From: Bacilli bacterium | GTDB lineage: Bacteria; Bacillota_I; Bacilli_A; RF39; UBA660 | Assembly (NCBI GenBank): GCA_028703035.1 | Contig: JAQVNR010000042.1 | Location: 1 to 12,274 of the forward strand | Length of the DNA stretch: 12,274 bases | Reading direction: 5' to 3' | Shown here: positions 12,269 through 12,274 of the stretch, in pieces | Position numbering within the stretch: the stretch's first letter is position 1 | How the letters are laid out: each line of letters opens with the position of its first letter | The notes under the pieces: generated by a model | Told to the model about the DNA's origin: nothing | What the model saw: the letters and a program-made list of their open reading frames with translations, nothing else | Databases searched by the model: none | Made by a program: the position numbers and the translations under genes

Positions 12269-12274
12269 TTTTGT

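Overview
The window is very AT-rich, uses the standard genetic code (TGG for Trp; TGA appears as a real stop, for example at the end of the YutD-family gene) and has Bacilli-type Shine-Dalgarno and sigma-A-like promoter sequences. Gene families typical of Bacilli (YutD, the CvfD/YugI S1 protein, a YutI-type NifU-like protein, and YunB- and YutH-like proteins), together with the extreme AT bias, suggest a low-GC Bacillota lineage near the Mollicutes (the RF39, Izemoplasmatales, Haloplasmatales or Turicibacter neighbourhood). This placement is inferred from gene content, not computed.

Three zones are visible. (1) About 1-5600 is an accessory, decaying region. It holds the N-terminal 738 codons of a large superfamily-1 helicase that runs off the left edge (a plausible defence protein), an IS1595-family transposase broken by a frameshift and an internal deletion, a fused remnant of a macro-domain gene and a GNAT acetyltransferase gene, a small ORF interrupted by a stop codon, an intact-looking Fic AMPylase-family gene with a fused N-terminal antitoxin-like domain, and an IS91-family transposase eroded at both ends. 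(2) About 5700-6985 holds two tRNA operons on the minus strand, ten tRNAs in all, every one with an encoded CCA. Cluster 2 is Leu-Val-Thr-Tyr-Gln-Lys and cluster 1 is Ser-fMet-Asp-Phe. Each has a good promoter, a hairpin at the predicted transcript start and a candidate terminator. (3) About 7011-12071 is a core-like block: an S1-domain RNA-binding regulator divergent from a NifU-like Fe-S scaffold, then a minus-strand series of a YutH-like gene, an unknown disordered protein, a DUF1292-like gene, yutD, an unknown membrane-anchored protein, a YunB-like gene and an unknown tail-anchored protein.

The order yutI(NifU)-yutH-yutD-yunB matches the order I recall for these genes in Bacillus subtilis, where yutH and yunB are mother-cell sporulation genes. 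Here the YutH-like and YunB-like genes share an unusual start context: each begins just after an intrinsic terminator, has no Shine-Dalgarno, and carries CATATnnn-TTAAT-ATG.

The right edge (12154-12268) has three directly repeated 21-bp units that resemble the multiple terminal repeats of IS21-family elements. I see no CRISPR array, rRNA or complete novel system. The observations most worth checking are the relict or repurposed sporulation block, the shared no-SD start motif, the right-edge repeats, and the helicase whose remainder lies outside the window.
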